This document shows positions 47,026 through 57,030 of a DNA stretch of 64,000 bases, piece after piece. Every line of letters starts with the position of its first letter. Position 1 is the stretch's first letter. The notes beneath the pieces are model-generated. The model saw only the letters and a program-made list of their open reading frames with translations. It had not been told where the DNA came from and searched no databases. The position numbers and the translations under genes were made by a program. This DNA comes from Dugong dugon (lineage: Eukaryota > Chordata > Mammalia > Sirenia > Dugongidae), in assembly GCA_030035585.1 (NCBI GenBank), contig CM057469.1, forward strand, positions 21,694,501-21,758,500, written 5' to 3'.

Positions 47026-49221
47026 TCAGTAGATATTTCTCTCATTTATTGATTGTAGATTTGTTTGTTTCGTCCCTTTTTTAAAAAAAAAAAATTTGAC
47101 TATGTCTGAGCAGGTGGACTGCGTGCTCTTTGTTGTTTGCTCATCTGTGCGCTCAATACTTTTCCCCTCCTTCTCCAACTGGCAGGTTCAGTCACTCAGA
47201 TATGGTACAGCAGGGCAGGTCTAGCTGAAGAGGAGCCACTGGGACAGGTTGTTTGTGGCACTCACTACAGCCACCAGGGTGGTTGGTAATCAGTGCTGGG
47301 CAGGTTCCAATAGGCTGTGCCTGCACAGCTTGGTGGTGTGATGTCAAGTGTACGGTGCAGGTAGGCAGGATGCAGCGGGGAGATGGTTATGTGTGGAGCT
47401 AAGATGGATATGGGAGAGAGAAGAGAGGAACAGGAGCCAAAAAACATACAAACAAACAAAAAAGAATGCTAGGGGAGCTTGCCATTGGAATGGAGAGATG
47501 AGAGACTATGAAATGGAGGAAAGCAGAAAGGGGAAAATGAAGAAAGGAAAAGAATGAACAAATAAAAATCAGAAAGGTTAAAGAACCGCAAAGTTCCCAG
47601 GGATCCCACCAATGCAGCTATGAGGTCTGGGGAATTCGGTCTCAGGTGTCGCAGCACAGCCTGGCCAGAAGGCGCAGAGGCATACAACACCTGGTATTCA
47701 AGGATCAGAAAGAGAAGGAAGATATAGAGAGACGAGAAACTGAGCAATGAAGAAAGACAAAAAGGAAAGAAGAGGGAAAAGAAAACAAAACAAAAAAAAC
47801 AAGAAAGGCCCCCCCAAAAAAACAGGAAAAAAAAAAAAAAACCAATGATAAAAGAAATGTCCTCAGGGATCCCTCCGCACGTCTGTGAAAGCCAAAGGGG
47901 AGTTCCTTGTCACGCAGCTCCGCCTGGCCAGAAAGGGCTCCCAACTCAACAAAAGGAAAAGAAAACAAACAAACAATTCAAAACGAACAAACGAACAAAA
48001 GCCCCAGGATCCCACCAGCACGGTAGCCCAGACCGGGAAGCAGCTCCACACTTGAATGGAGCTCTGCAGCCCCTTAGGAAGAAGCAAAGATGGCTCATGG
48101 AGCCAGGCACTTGAGTGAAAGGAGGGGGAGGCGGCAAGAGGCAAGCAAGAAATCAGTAGAAGCAGAAAAAAAAAAGCAACACCAGCAGCCAACAAATGGC
48201 ACTCAGAGAGCCAGCTAGTGAGGGCTGGTGTTTCTGGACAAGAGACTGTGTCCACAGGAAGCAGAGGAGGCCAAGTGTGGGTGAAGAAGTGTGGAGAGTG
48301 GGAAAGCATATATCACAAATTGCCAGTGCTCTGGAGCCCCTCAGGAAGAGGCAAAGATGGCGCATGGAGCCAGGCACTTGAGCGAAAGGAGGGGGAGGTG
48401 GCGAGAGGCAAGTGAGAAATCAAAAGAAGCAGAAAAAAAAAGCAACACTAGCAGCCAACAAATGGCACCCAGAGAGCCGCCCGCTTGGGTGTGTGGAGTC
48501 CAAGCAGCCGGCGCCTCCCGGTCAAGAGACCGTGGCCGTGGGAAGCAGAGGAACAAACGAACAAAAGCCCCAGGATCCCACCAGTGCAGCAGCCCAGACC
48601 GGGAGGCAGCTGCACACTCAAATGGAGCCCCGCAGCCCCTCAGGAAGAGGCAAAGATGGCTCTCGGAGCCAGGCACTCGAGCAAAAGGAGGGGGAGGTGG
48701 TGAGAGGCAAGTGAGAAATCAAAAGAAGCAGGAAAAAAAAGCAACACTAGCAGCCAACAAATGGCACCCAGAGAGCCGCCCGCTTGGGTGTGTGGAATCC
48801 AAGGAACTGGCGCTTCCCAGTCAAAAGACTGTGGCCGCGGGAAGCAGAGGAGGCCGAGCCAGGGCAAAGAGGGGTGGGGGGTGGGAAAGCACACACCGCA
48901 AATTACCGGCTGTTTTGTCTCCCACTGGACACTCCGTGAGGCTGCTTTCTCGTACCCCTGTTTGCTGGTCTCCGATAGGAGTCCAAGATGGTGGATCTGT
49001 GCTGTGTTAGCTGGTAGGGGACCTCTGCATGAATCTCTCCTCGCTCTCCGTTCTCTGTCAGTATTCTCACTCCATTTGGTGCTTGGCTGTGTTCTTTAAC
49101 TCTTCATTTGATGTTTTAGGGTTTCAGGATTGTTGTATCCTCTGTTTGGCTTAGTTTTTCGGATCTTTGCTGTGGAGGGATGGCGTGGTGCTTCTGCCTA
49201 GAGCGCCATTTTGCCGGAACT
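47026..49221 (-). promoter_or_regulatory. L1 5' UTR with repeated units
   Basis: The 2.2-kb region is GC-rich with A-rich runs. Its outer end, in L1 sense, reads ggagttccggcaaaatggcg; caaaatggc is a YY1-type site near the expected start position. Three related units of about 267 and 299 bp occur at 48000-48900. Weaker copies of the gggatccca phrase lie at 47600 and 47868. Confidence 0.75.
47999..48900 (-). repeat. Tandem L1 5'-UTR units (about 267 and 299 bp apart)
   Basis: The landmark caaagatgg occurs at 48085, 48352 and 48651. The landmark gccaacaaatggcac occurs near 48188, 48453 and 48753. The units differ by a block containing agccccaggatcccaccag, present at about 48000 and 48555 but missing in between. 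Confidence 0.85.
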
Positions 49222-49239
49222 CCACAAGTTGATTTTTTA
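49222..49239. repeat. Right copy of the L1 target-site duplication
   Basis: Identical over 18 bases to 41991-42008. The old L1 host sequence resumes immediately after. Confidence 0.92.
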
Positions 49240-49504
49240 AAAGATTAATAATTTTATAAATCCCTGGAAAGGCTGATCAAGAGACAAAAGGGAAGATAAA
49301 ATTTACCAATATCACAGATGCCAAAAAGGAACATCATGGAGATAATAGAGACATTAAAAAGATGGTAAGAAAATATTATGAACAACATTGTGCCAATAAT
49401 TTGAAATCGTAGATGAATTAGACAAATACCTTAAAAACTGCATAACAAACTGACACAGGAAGCCATAGAAAGTGGAGTACTGTAATGGAATTGTTGGGGG
49501 AAAT

Positions 49505-49590
49505 AGAGTAGAATGTATCTAAAGCACTTAGCATTGGTCTTGACACATACTCAACTCTTGATAAATGACTATTATTATTAAAATCATCAT
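49505..49590 (+). mobile_element. MIR 3' fragment
   Basis: aaagcacttagcattggtct, gacacatactcaactcttga, taaatgactattattatt follow the MIR 3' end. Confidence 0.55.
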
Positions 49591-50050
49591 GGATAGTAGG
49601 AAGGGGCTGAGGAAATCCCTGTAAGGCAGTGAACCACAGGCCACTGGCATCTTTGATGTCTTTCTGTGAGCTTCAAGGGTAGTGGCATAACAAACAGTCC
49701 TGTCAAATTTACAGGTCAAAGCAAAAGCTCCATGCACCGATTAGACCTGAGGACGAGGAGAGGGAACGGTTGATGCCTACCAATGAAAAAGAGGAATATC
49801 AGAGGCAGGGCAGTTGCCATGTTCTTTGGCCATTAGGAATGTCAAACTGACGTGAAAGTGTAAGTGAAAAATATACCAGCAGACATCTTGTAATGAATGA
49901 ATATAGAAAGAGGATCTACGTAACATTTATGTTACAGTTCTAACATAAAAACTTGTCAGTTTGTTCCTATAATATCCATATAAATTAATACACAGCTACT
50001 TTCATTTATGGTTTAAAATACTAATTTTTTATTGTTTCAAAAATACTTTT
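49591..50050. other. No recognised feature
   Basis: Unassigned sequence between the MIR and a possible old L1 tail. Confidence 0.4.
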
Positions 50051-50350
50051 TCTTCAGTTTAAAAAGAATGAAATTAATAAAAGGCTAATTTCCTTAATAT
50101 GCAAAGATCTTTTCCAAATCAGTTAGAAAAATATTAACAATCAAATTTTTTTCAATGGGACCAGGATATGAAGAGAAAACAAAAATTATGTCAAAATAAA
50201 AATATATATATAAGACTCTCAACTGCACTCATATTTAAAGAAATAAAAATTAAAGCTACTAGCAGGTGCCCTTTTTTCACAGATATGAATTCACCTGGTT
50301 TTGGACAATTTACTCAAGCTCTCCGAGTTTTTGTTTCTTTATTTATAAAT

Positions 50351-50717
50351 GTCGTTAGGTGCCATCGAGTCAGTTCCAAGTCATAGCGACCCTGTGTACA
50401 ACAGAACAAAACACTGCCTCGTCCTGCGCCATCCTCACAGTCATTGTTATGCTTGAGCCCATTGTTGCAGCCACTTTGTCAGTTCATCTTGTTGAGGGTC
50501 TTCCTTTTTTTCACTGACCCTTTACTTTACAAAGTATGATGTCCTTCTCCAGGGACTGATCCCTCCTGATAACATGTCCAAGGTATGTGAGAGGCAGTCT
50601 CACCATCCTTGCTTCCAAGGAGCTTTCTGGTTGTACTTCTTCCAAGACAGATTTGTTCATTCTTTTGGCAGTCTATAGTATATTCAGTGTTCTTCGCCAA
50701 CACCACAATTCAAAGGC
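50351..50717 (-). mobile_element. RTE-clade LINE 3' end with 11-bp target duplication
   Basis: It starts gtcgttaggtgccatcgagtc and ends gccaacaccacaattcaaaggc. tatttataaat occurs at 50340-50350 and 50718-50728, an exact duplication. Confidence 0.92.
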
Positions 50718-50728
50718 TATTTATAAAT

Positions 50729-51558
50729 AGCAAGTGCTTATATACATATATATGTAAGTATATGAGATAATATATGCAATATATGTAAATCAACTTATGT
50801 AAAGCAATTTCTTTCTTCTTCAAGGCCCTCTCCAATTTTTTAATGTTTGAAGAGGGCCTAGAGATAAGTAATAGGAAAAAAGTAAACTTTTGTGCAAATA
50901 TGGATACATATATGGCTGGCGGTAGCTGAGGAAGCGTGTACCTAGCCTAATCTGAGTATGCTTAGAACCAATTGGCTCTTTGGAACTTCCAGGTCTGGTT
51001 TGAATTCTTTCTGCACAGAGCTGGTTCCACACAGTTTATTTACATATTCAATATAATCGCAGATTTTGGCAAATCACCATATATGTCACTTTCAGCACAC
51101 CCAAATAACCATGCTGTCACATCTAGGAAGTTACCTATAAGCTTCTCTCCAATGAGACTGGAAATAGATGAGTTGTCAGTTGGAAATGACGGTAGAAGAA
51201 AAGAACATTGCGTTCAGATGTTTTGTTAGTGCTCCTTAATTTTTAGTTTATTTGAATCGAATAAGGATTTGGGAACTTCTTAAGATCTTACAACTCCTGA
51301 GGACTCTAAAAATAGACAGCCAGCGGCGTTTAAAATGTGGTGCTTCTCAATATGATAAAAACTTACCTAACCCCAGGATTCTACCCTTCAGAGCTATAAC
51401 TGGGGTTAATGTTTGCATGTGTTTTCCTGACATCACATTGATGCCAACAAAGAGTACTGAGGGTTCTCCTTAGAAGAAGCCCAACCGTTGTGTAGAACAG
51501 TTTAGTAAAATGTAACATTTTATGAGGCTACTCTCTAATTCCTGGCTCCATCTAAGGC
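50729..51558. other. No recognised gene
   Basis: TA-rich at 50740-50800. The rest is unassigned intronic sequence. Confidence 0.45.
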
Positions 51559-51870
51559 TGTTATTAGCTGCCATAGAGTCTGCCCCCAACTCATGGGAAC
51601 CCCATACACAGGGCACATCCCCATGATTGGTTGTGGATGGAACCATTGTGATCCATAGGGTTTCCACTGGCTGATTTTCAGAAGTATGTCACCAGGCCTT
51701 TCTTCCTACTCCATCTTAGTCTGAATGTTCTGCTGAAACCTGTTCAGCATCATAGCAACACACAAGCCTCCAGTGACAGACATGTGGTCGCTACACATGA
51801 GATGAATTGGTCAGGAATTTAACCGGGTCTTCTGCATGGAAGGTGAGGATTCTACCACTGAACGACTACT
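51559..51870 (-). mobile_element. Chimeric SINE with tRNA-Gly-like head
   Basis: In reverse: gtagtcgttcagtggtagaat, then the decayed B box, the RTE 5'-UTR-like block (cattcagactaagatggagt) and an RTE-like tail. Confidence 0.78.
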
Positions 51871-51904
51871 GTAGTGCCCTCAAATCTTTTTTGTTTGTTT
51901 TTTA

Positions 51905-52126
51905 GTGATGTTATTATTGCTGTTAGTTGTCACCAAGTTGACTTTGACTCATGGCAACCCCATGTGTGCAGAGTAAAACTGCTCCATAGGGTTTTCAAGG
52001 CTGTGACCTTTTGGAAGCAGATCGCCAGGCCTGTCTTCTGAGATGCCGCTGGGTGGGTTTGAAGTTTGAACTGCCAACTTTTCCACTAGTAGTTGAGCTC
52101 TTGATGGTTTATGCCATCCAGGGACT
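51905..52126 (-). mobile_element. AfroSINE
   Basis: Tail with gctgttagttgtcaccaagt, body and head (gccatccagggact). The tail is the RTE-like ttagttgtc type. Confidence 0.85.
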
Positions 52127-53279
52127 GTTTTTTTAGTGATACCAGATAGAAATTAATTGTTAAAATGATAATACAGTCAGTCATATTTATCTGAATTTGT
52201 ATTCTGTCTGGCAGTTACTTTGTTGTAGCAACACTTTTATAGCTACTCAATTTCTCTTCTCTACACTGTTCCTTGCTCTGTCTTTCATTAAAGCCAAAAT
52301 AGAACTTAACACAGGTCATGAGGTGTTCCAGAAAGTCCAAAGAGAGTCAACATCTGGAATGAGGAAAGAAGGTAAAGTTATTTTAACTGACTTTCTTTGC
52401 CACCTATGAATCTTATGCTTTTCCCAAAATTATTCTCCACCTCTCTCTTCTATCCCCATCAACCAGTCCTTTACACACTGCTGCTTCCTCCCTCACCTTG
52501 GAGATTTTCCATTTCCTTTGCTTTTTGGCCTGAAGCTCTGTGAGTTTCCTTACATACTCACCTTCCCTTCAATCTCTGAATAATCACTTCCTTTTCCGGG
52601 GGTGGGGGGCGGGGGGGAACACTCGCGAGTCTATCTTTACCAAAACTAGAAAGAAGACCATCAAAGTTATTTATAAAACATAGACTGAATTCAGAGGTCA
52701 TTACATTTCCTTTTAAATGATTCACAGGTCATTAACTGCTCAGACTGTGTCTTTCAAGCATAGTTGTTGAAGGAACTAAATGCTATAAACCACTAACAAT
52801 GCTGCCGGGGAGGACAGTGGGGATAGAAAATTAAGCCAAGCGCTAGGGCTGCGGGGCACGAGGAAGCTACGGGATTTAGAGGCCGGCTGTACACTAGGGA
52901 GAAGAGAGCAGAAACCCCAAGGTAGCTCCAGGGTATGAGCCGGGGCTGCCAAATGGGTGGTGTCCAGCAGGGGGATCAGTGAGTTAGGACAATGAAAGCA
53001 TTTCTAGAGAAGAAGAGTTCTGGCCCCGTATGCAGTGTGAGATAGAGGCTTGACAGCCAACTAGGAAAATTCTGAAGATATTGACAGGTTGGAACAATGG
53101 AGTAGACATTGGTTCTAGGCAGGGGAATGAAGAGTTATGCAGAAGAGGAAACCTTACCCTCATCTCTTGTTACAGCCAGGAACAAAACACCAAGAAAAGC
53201 TGTATGCAGCTCACTGTTGGCAGTCCTTCATTAGATGAATTTCACCAAACCACAGCGTATAATTCCCCAACTATGACAC
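52127..53279. other. No recognised gene; one G-rich run
   Basis: G-runs at 52598-52617 (5, 6 and 7 Gs separated by single bases) could form a quadruplex. The remainder, including a GC-richer part near 52840-52990, is unassigned. Confidence 0.45.
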
Positions 53280-53515
53280 TAATGATAATAATAATAATAA
53301 CTAATATTTATTGAGCATTACGTGTCAGTATTACCTCTTTTCATTTTCTCAGCAGCTCTAAGGAAACTGTTCTCTTATTGTCTACTGTTTGCAAATGAGG
53401 CTCTGAGAAATTAAGTGACTTGCCCAAGATGACAGGTTAATAAGTGGTAGATGTGCAGGTTGTCTGATTACAGAGACCCTCCATTCCATTCTAACCTGCT
53501 GCTCAGTCAAGCTGC
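53280..53515 (-). mobile_element. MIR
   Basis: atttattgagcattacgtgtc, gcaaatgaggctctgagaaat, taagtgacttgcccaagatga follow MIR in reverse. Confidence 0.72.
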
Positions 53516-53969
53516 TTCAGTTGCCTGTTGCTCAACTAAAGTTCTGAGATAGATAGGAAGAAGCATTTCTTTATACATTTTATGTGGTCTTGTGCAATAA
53601 TTTTTATGTAATTGATTAACTTCAAGTAAATGCAACACACTTCCCCAACCTCAGAGGTGAGAGGAAAACGTCAAAGTCTGTATAACTTCCTTTAATAATT
53701 CTGGTAGTTATAAAATAAACCATTTTGTTTAACCTCCCCCCATTAGTAAATATAAAAATCCATATTATGAGAGGTAACATAAAAAGTGAACAAAGTACAG
53801 ATAAACACAAGATAAGCTTTCACTATCTTCGGTCTTATATCATTCCAATCATTCCAGTCAGCCAATGGAACAGCAAAGACTGTTCCTTCCTAATCACCCA
53901 CAGGGACTATGGAACACAAAAGAAGTGAAACAGCTCCTGTTATTGTTGTTTCTCAAACAGTGTTTTGCA
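53516..53969. other. No recognised feature
   Basis: AT-rich intronic sequence up to the hAT-like element. Confidence 0.4.
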
Positions 53970-54461
53970 CAAGACTTTGAACTGGTTCAAGCCAGTTCAG
54001 TCATGGCCAACAACGCAAAATTGGAACAGACCCACATTTTTATAATTTGAGTTATCTGGAACAATAACCAAAATGGGAAAAATTATGGGTGGAAGCCCTG
54101 GAATGACAGACTCAGAAGAGGCATAGTGAGCCCTTTCAGGAGCCTGATGCATAAGACTGGATTATTGGCAGGACTGTGGAAGGTGACGTGCATTCAAACT
54201 GGCATGGTCGGCCACCATCTTTGAGCAGGGCACTGCTGTTTCTGACTCTGCTGAAAATCCAGTGGGCAAGAGATTTGATTGCTAGGCAGTGCTCTTGCTG
54301 CCCTTGTTTTCTAAGAGGGAGATTAAGTTTCTAGCAGGACTTCAACCTGTAATTTTTCACGTTCCAGTTACCTTTCCAGTTCTCTTTTAAAAATTTCTAG
54401 TGTGTTCTTGTTTCCCTTTCTCGGCCATGTCTGAACTGGGAAGAACTGGTTCAAAGCCCTG
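53970..54461. mobile_element. hAT-like element with long inverted ends (copy 2)
   Basis: The left end, caagactttgaactggttca, and the right end, agaactggttcaaagccctg, are inverted repeats with extended similarity inward. Internal blocks (ggaatgacagactcagaagag) match the element at 56074-56560 in inverse order. It has no transposase. Flanking 8-mers gttttgca and gttctatg are only partly alike. Confidence 0.72.
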
Positions 54462-55151
54462 GTTCTATGGAACACAAAGGTTCCATATGTGCCAGGCCCT
54501 TGAGGGATTTCAGATGAATAAAACACAAGTCCCTACTTTCAAATTCATCATACAGTGGGAGAAATGCAAGACACATGAATAACACAATATAACTCTTGAG
54601 ATTGGTACAGATTTTGAATTATTACCACTTGCCTCATAACAAACACAGAATCCAAGAACTGACATGCCTTCAGAGCAAACAGATCTCTAGCCTCAGGCAG
54701 CCTCAGGAATCTGCTTGAACCATGTTTGCTGCAGGCACCTCAGGGAATTGAATCCCCAGAGAAGGAATGAGAGGGCAGAAACCCTCACAATGCCCTTCCA
54801 TCAAGTGTAACAAGAGCCTGTCAACAACGCCCACCACTCTCCAGGAGTTCCCTGTCTGGCCCCACAAGCATCCTGAGGTGCTGCTCACTCCAGCCATACC
54901 CAGATAGATCATTAAGCCTTTACACTTATTCACATCTCAGTGATTTATTTTTTTAATATAAGAATTTTGTGACTTGGAAAAGTTTGATTTCTCCATAGAA
55001 TCCTCAAAGAGAATTTCTCAGATGCTTGTTTCTTATACAAAATGTTTCCAAGAAGTAATTTTCTCTGCAAAGCTCATCTCTTTTTTCAAAACTTCTCATT
55101 CTTTTAGTGGGATCAAGGAAATCTCAGTTTGATGTTAGCATATCTTGAACA
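54462..55151. other. No recognised feature
   Basis: Unassigned intronic sequence. The 76-codon minus-strand frame at 54703-54933 is not recognised. Confidence 0.45.
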
Positions 55152-55302
55152 CCTCTTATCTTAATTTGATAGTGCTGCTGTAACAGAAATACCACAAGTG
55201 GGTGACTTTAAAGAACAAATTTTCTCACAGCTCAGGAGGCTAGAAGTCTGAATTTACGGTGTGGCTCCAAGGAGAGGTCCTTCTTTGTCTGTTTCAGCTT
55301 CT

Positions 55303-55720
55303 GGTTGTTATTGATGGTTACCATGGAGTCAGCTCCAACTCATGGCAACCTTATGTATAACAATGAAATGTTGTTGAGTCCTGCACCATCTTCATGATCT
55401 TCGTGACCATTGGTATGTTTGAGTCTGTTTTTGCAGCTATACTATCAGTACATCTCACTGAGGGTTTCTGTCATTTTCTCTGACCCTCTACTTTACCAAA
55501 CATGATGTCCTTTTGTAACAATTGGTCTCTCCTGAAGATGTGTCCAAAGTAGATAAGCAAAGTCTCACCATCCTCGCTTCTAAGGAGCGTTTTGGTTGTA
55601 TTTCTTCTAAGACTGATTTGTTCGTTTTCCTGGAAGTCCACAGTATATTCAATATTCTTTGGCAACACCACAATTTGAATGCATTGGTGATTCTTCTGTC
55701 TTCCTTTTCCATTGTCCAGC
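55303..55720 (-). mobile_element. RTE-clade LINE 3' end inside the LTR
   Basis: It starts ttgttattgatggttaccat; the minus frame at 55488-55712 holds MEKEDRRITNAFKLWCCQRIL, the RTE C-terminal region. ttcagcttct at 55293-55302 is repeated at 55721-55730. Confidence 0.88.
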
Positions 55721-55775
55721 TTCAGCTTCTAAAAGATGGTAGCAATCCTTGAATTTCCTAGGCTTATAGATTCAT

Positions 55776-55931
55776 TGGGGCCCTGGTGGTGCAGTAGTTA
55801 AGCATTTGGCTGTTAATCAAAAGGTTGACAGTTTGAATCCACCAGCTGCTCCTTGGAAACCCTATGGGGCAATTCTACTCTGTCTTATAGAGTCACTATG
55901 AGTTGAAGTCGATTCGACGGCAATGGGTTTT
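55776..55931 (+). mobile_element. AfroSINE inside the LTR
   Basis: The head ggccctggtggtgcagtag, B box gtttgaatccaccagctgc and tail cgattcgacggcaatggg are near-complete. tatagattcat at 55765-55775 is repeated exactly at 55932-55942. Confidence 0.93.
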
Positions 55932-56073
55932 TATAGATTCATCTGCCTCCGTTGTCATTAGATAGCATCTGTCTTCCCCCTTGTGTGCTCACGTCTATGT
56001 CTAATCTGCTCTTTTTATAACTCAGAAGTGATTAGGTTCAGAACAAACCCTACACTGATACGGCCTTATTAAC

Positions 56074-56560
56074 CAGGGCTTTGAACCAGTTCTTCCTGGT
56101 TCAGTCATGCCCGATAAAGTAAAACTTGAATGAACCCAAATTTTTAAAATGTGGGTGAACTGGAATGATACTCAGAACGGGAAGAATTGCAGGTTGAAGC
56201 CCTGCTAGACACTTAATCTCCCTCTTAGGAAACAAGGGTAGCATGTGCGTTGCATAGCAACCAAATCTCTTGAATGGCAGAGTCGAAAAGCCATGCCCCA
56301 CTCAAAGACGGTGGCTGACCATGCTGCTTTGAATGTGTGTCACTGTCCACAGTCCTAGCAGTAATCAATCCAGTGTCACTCATTCGGCTCCTGAAAGGGC
56401 TCACTACACCTCTTCTGAGTCTCACATTCCGGGGCTTCCACTGATAACTTTTCCCATTCCGGTTATCGGTTTGCTTCACCCAAATTGTAAAAATTCGGGT
56501 CTGTTCCAATTTTGCTTTGTCAGCCATGACTGGACCGGTTCAAACTGATTCAAAGCCCTG
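56074..56560. mobile_element. hAT-like element with long inverted ends (copy 3), inside the LTR
   Basis: It begins cagggctttgaaccagttc and ends gattcaaagccctg; the two ends are inverted repeats extending inward for well over 100 bp with mismatches. The 8-bp flanks ttattaac and ttgttaac differ at one base, the duplication length of hAT transposons. No transposase is encoded. Confidence 0.82.
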
Positions 56561-56669
56561 TTGTTAACAAAGGACACTCCATTTCCAAACAGGATTACAT
56601 CTACAGGAATAAGGGTTAGGATTCCAACACGTACTTTAGGGGGGCACCATTCAATCGACAACACCTCTA

Positions 56670-57030
56670 GACAACCACTTCGTAGGGGCACTACTCAAGA
56701 AGGACTGCCAGCCTGCCTTTAACAAACGGTGTATTCTCAGCACTCAGCCCCTCTGCAGGGTGCACGGGCAGGCAACAGTTGTGTCAGGCTGCGGTTGAAG
56801 GGGTGACAGGAGGCGATGAATCTGTAGTGTGCAAAACGGGTGTATAGCAAGTATTTCATATCATAAATCTTGAACACTTGAGTCTGAAGGGCTTCTGGTA
56901 CTAGATGCTTTGGTATTATCAGGATCCTTCATTCTTACGACCAGATATTTCTCTTGTGGGCCTGTTAACTTGCCTCAATATAACTAGTATTTCCTCACTA
57001 ACTAATTACCTCACAGAGAGCTTTACAATT
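56670..57030. other. No recognised feature
   Basis: Unassigned intronic sequence. Confidence 0.45.

Larger units (their letters stand above)
42009..49221 (-). mobile_element. 7.2-kb L1 with complete 5' end but no 3' UTR
   Basis: In reverse order: a 5' UTR of about 2.2 kb (47026-49221), ORF1 (46025-47025) and ORF2 (from 45596). The homology ends near 42009, inside the ORF2 C-terminus just after [17 protein letters not shown]. An identical 18-bp duplication flanks it. The 3' UTR is absent and the A-tail is only a few bases merging with the duplication. It was inserted antisense into an old L1. All frames are broken. Confidence 0.92.
38580..50335 (+). mobile_element. Old L1 in forward orientation, broken by later insertions
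   Basis: ORF1-region sequence is seen around 38950-39730 (agtatgttcaaggacataga, gaggattaacaaattgttag). Sequence toward the second frame runs at 40896-41990 and resumes at 49240-49480. A less certain 3' part lies near 50050-50335. It hosts a hAT-like element at 39303, an RTE at 40290 and the 7.2-kb L1 at 42009. The coding sequence is heavily decayed. Confidence 0.7.
55157..56663 (-). mobile_element. MaLR-type solo LTR holding three nested insertions
   Basis: LTR segments are at 55157-55302, 55721-55775, 55932-56073 and 56561-56663, reading in reverse (tagtgctgctgtaacagaaat ... cagaagtgattaggttcag ... caatcgacaaca). cctct flanks it at 55152-55156 and 56664-56668, a perfect 5-bp duplication. 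The same LTR subtype is at 62297 and 63175. Confidence 0.85.

Noticed and set aside
47863-48309. 148-codon minus-strand frame in the L1 5' UTR
   Set aside because: It lies upstream of ORF1 in repeated, GC-rich UTR sequence and has low-complexity Ser/Leu/Pro content. It is probably chance.
48000-48900. CRISPR-like array
   Set aside because: Two to three long units of 267-299 bp without short spacers, in a mammalian L1 5' UTR.
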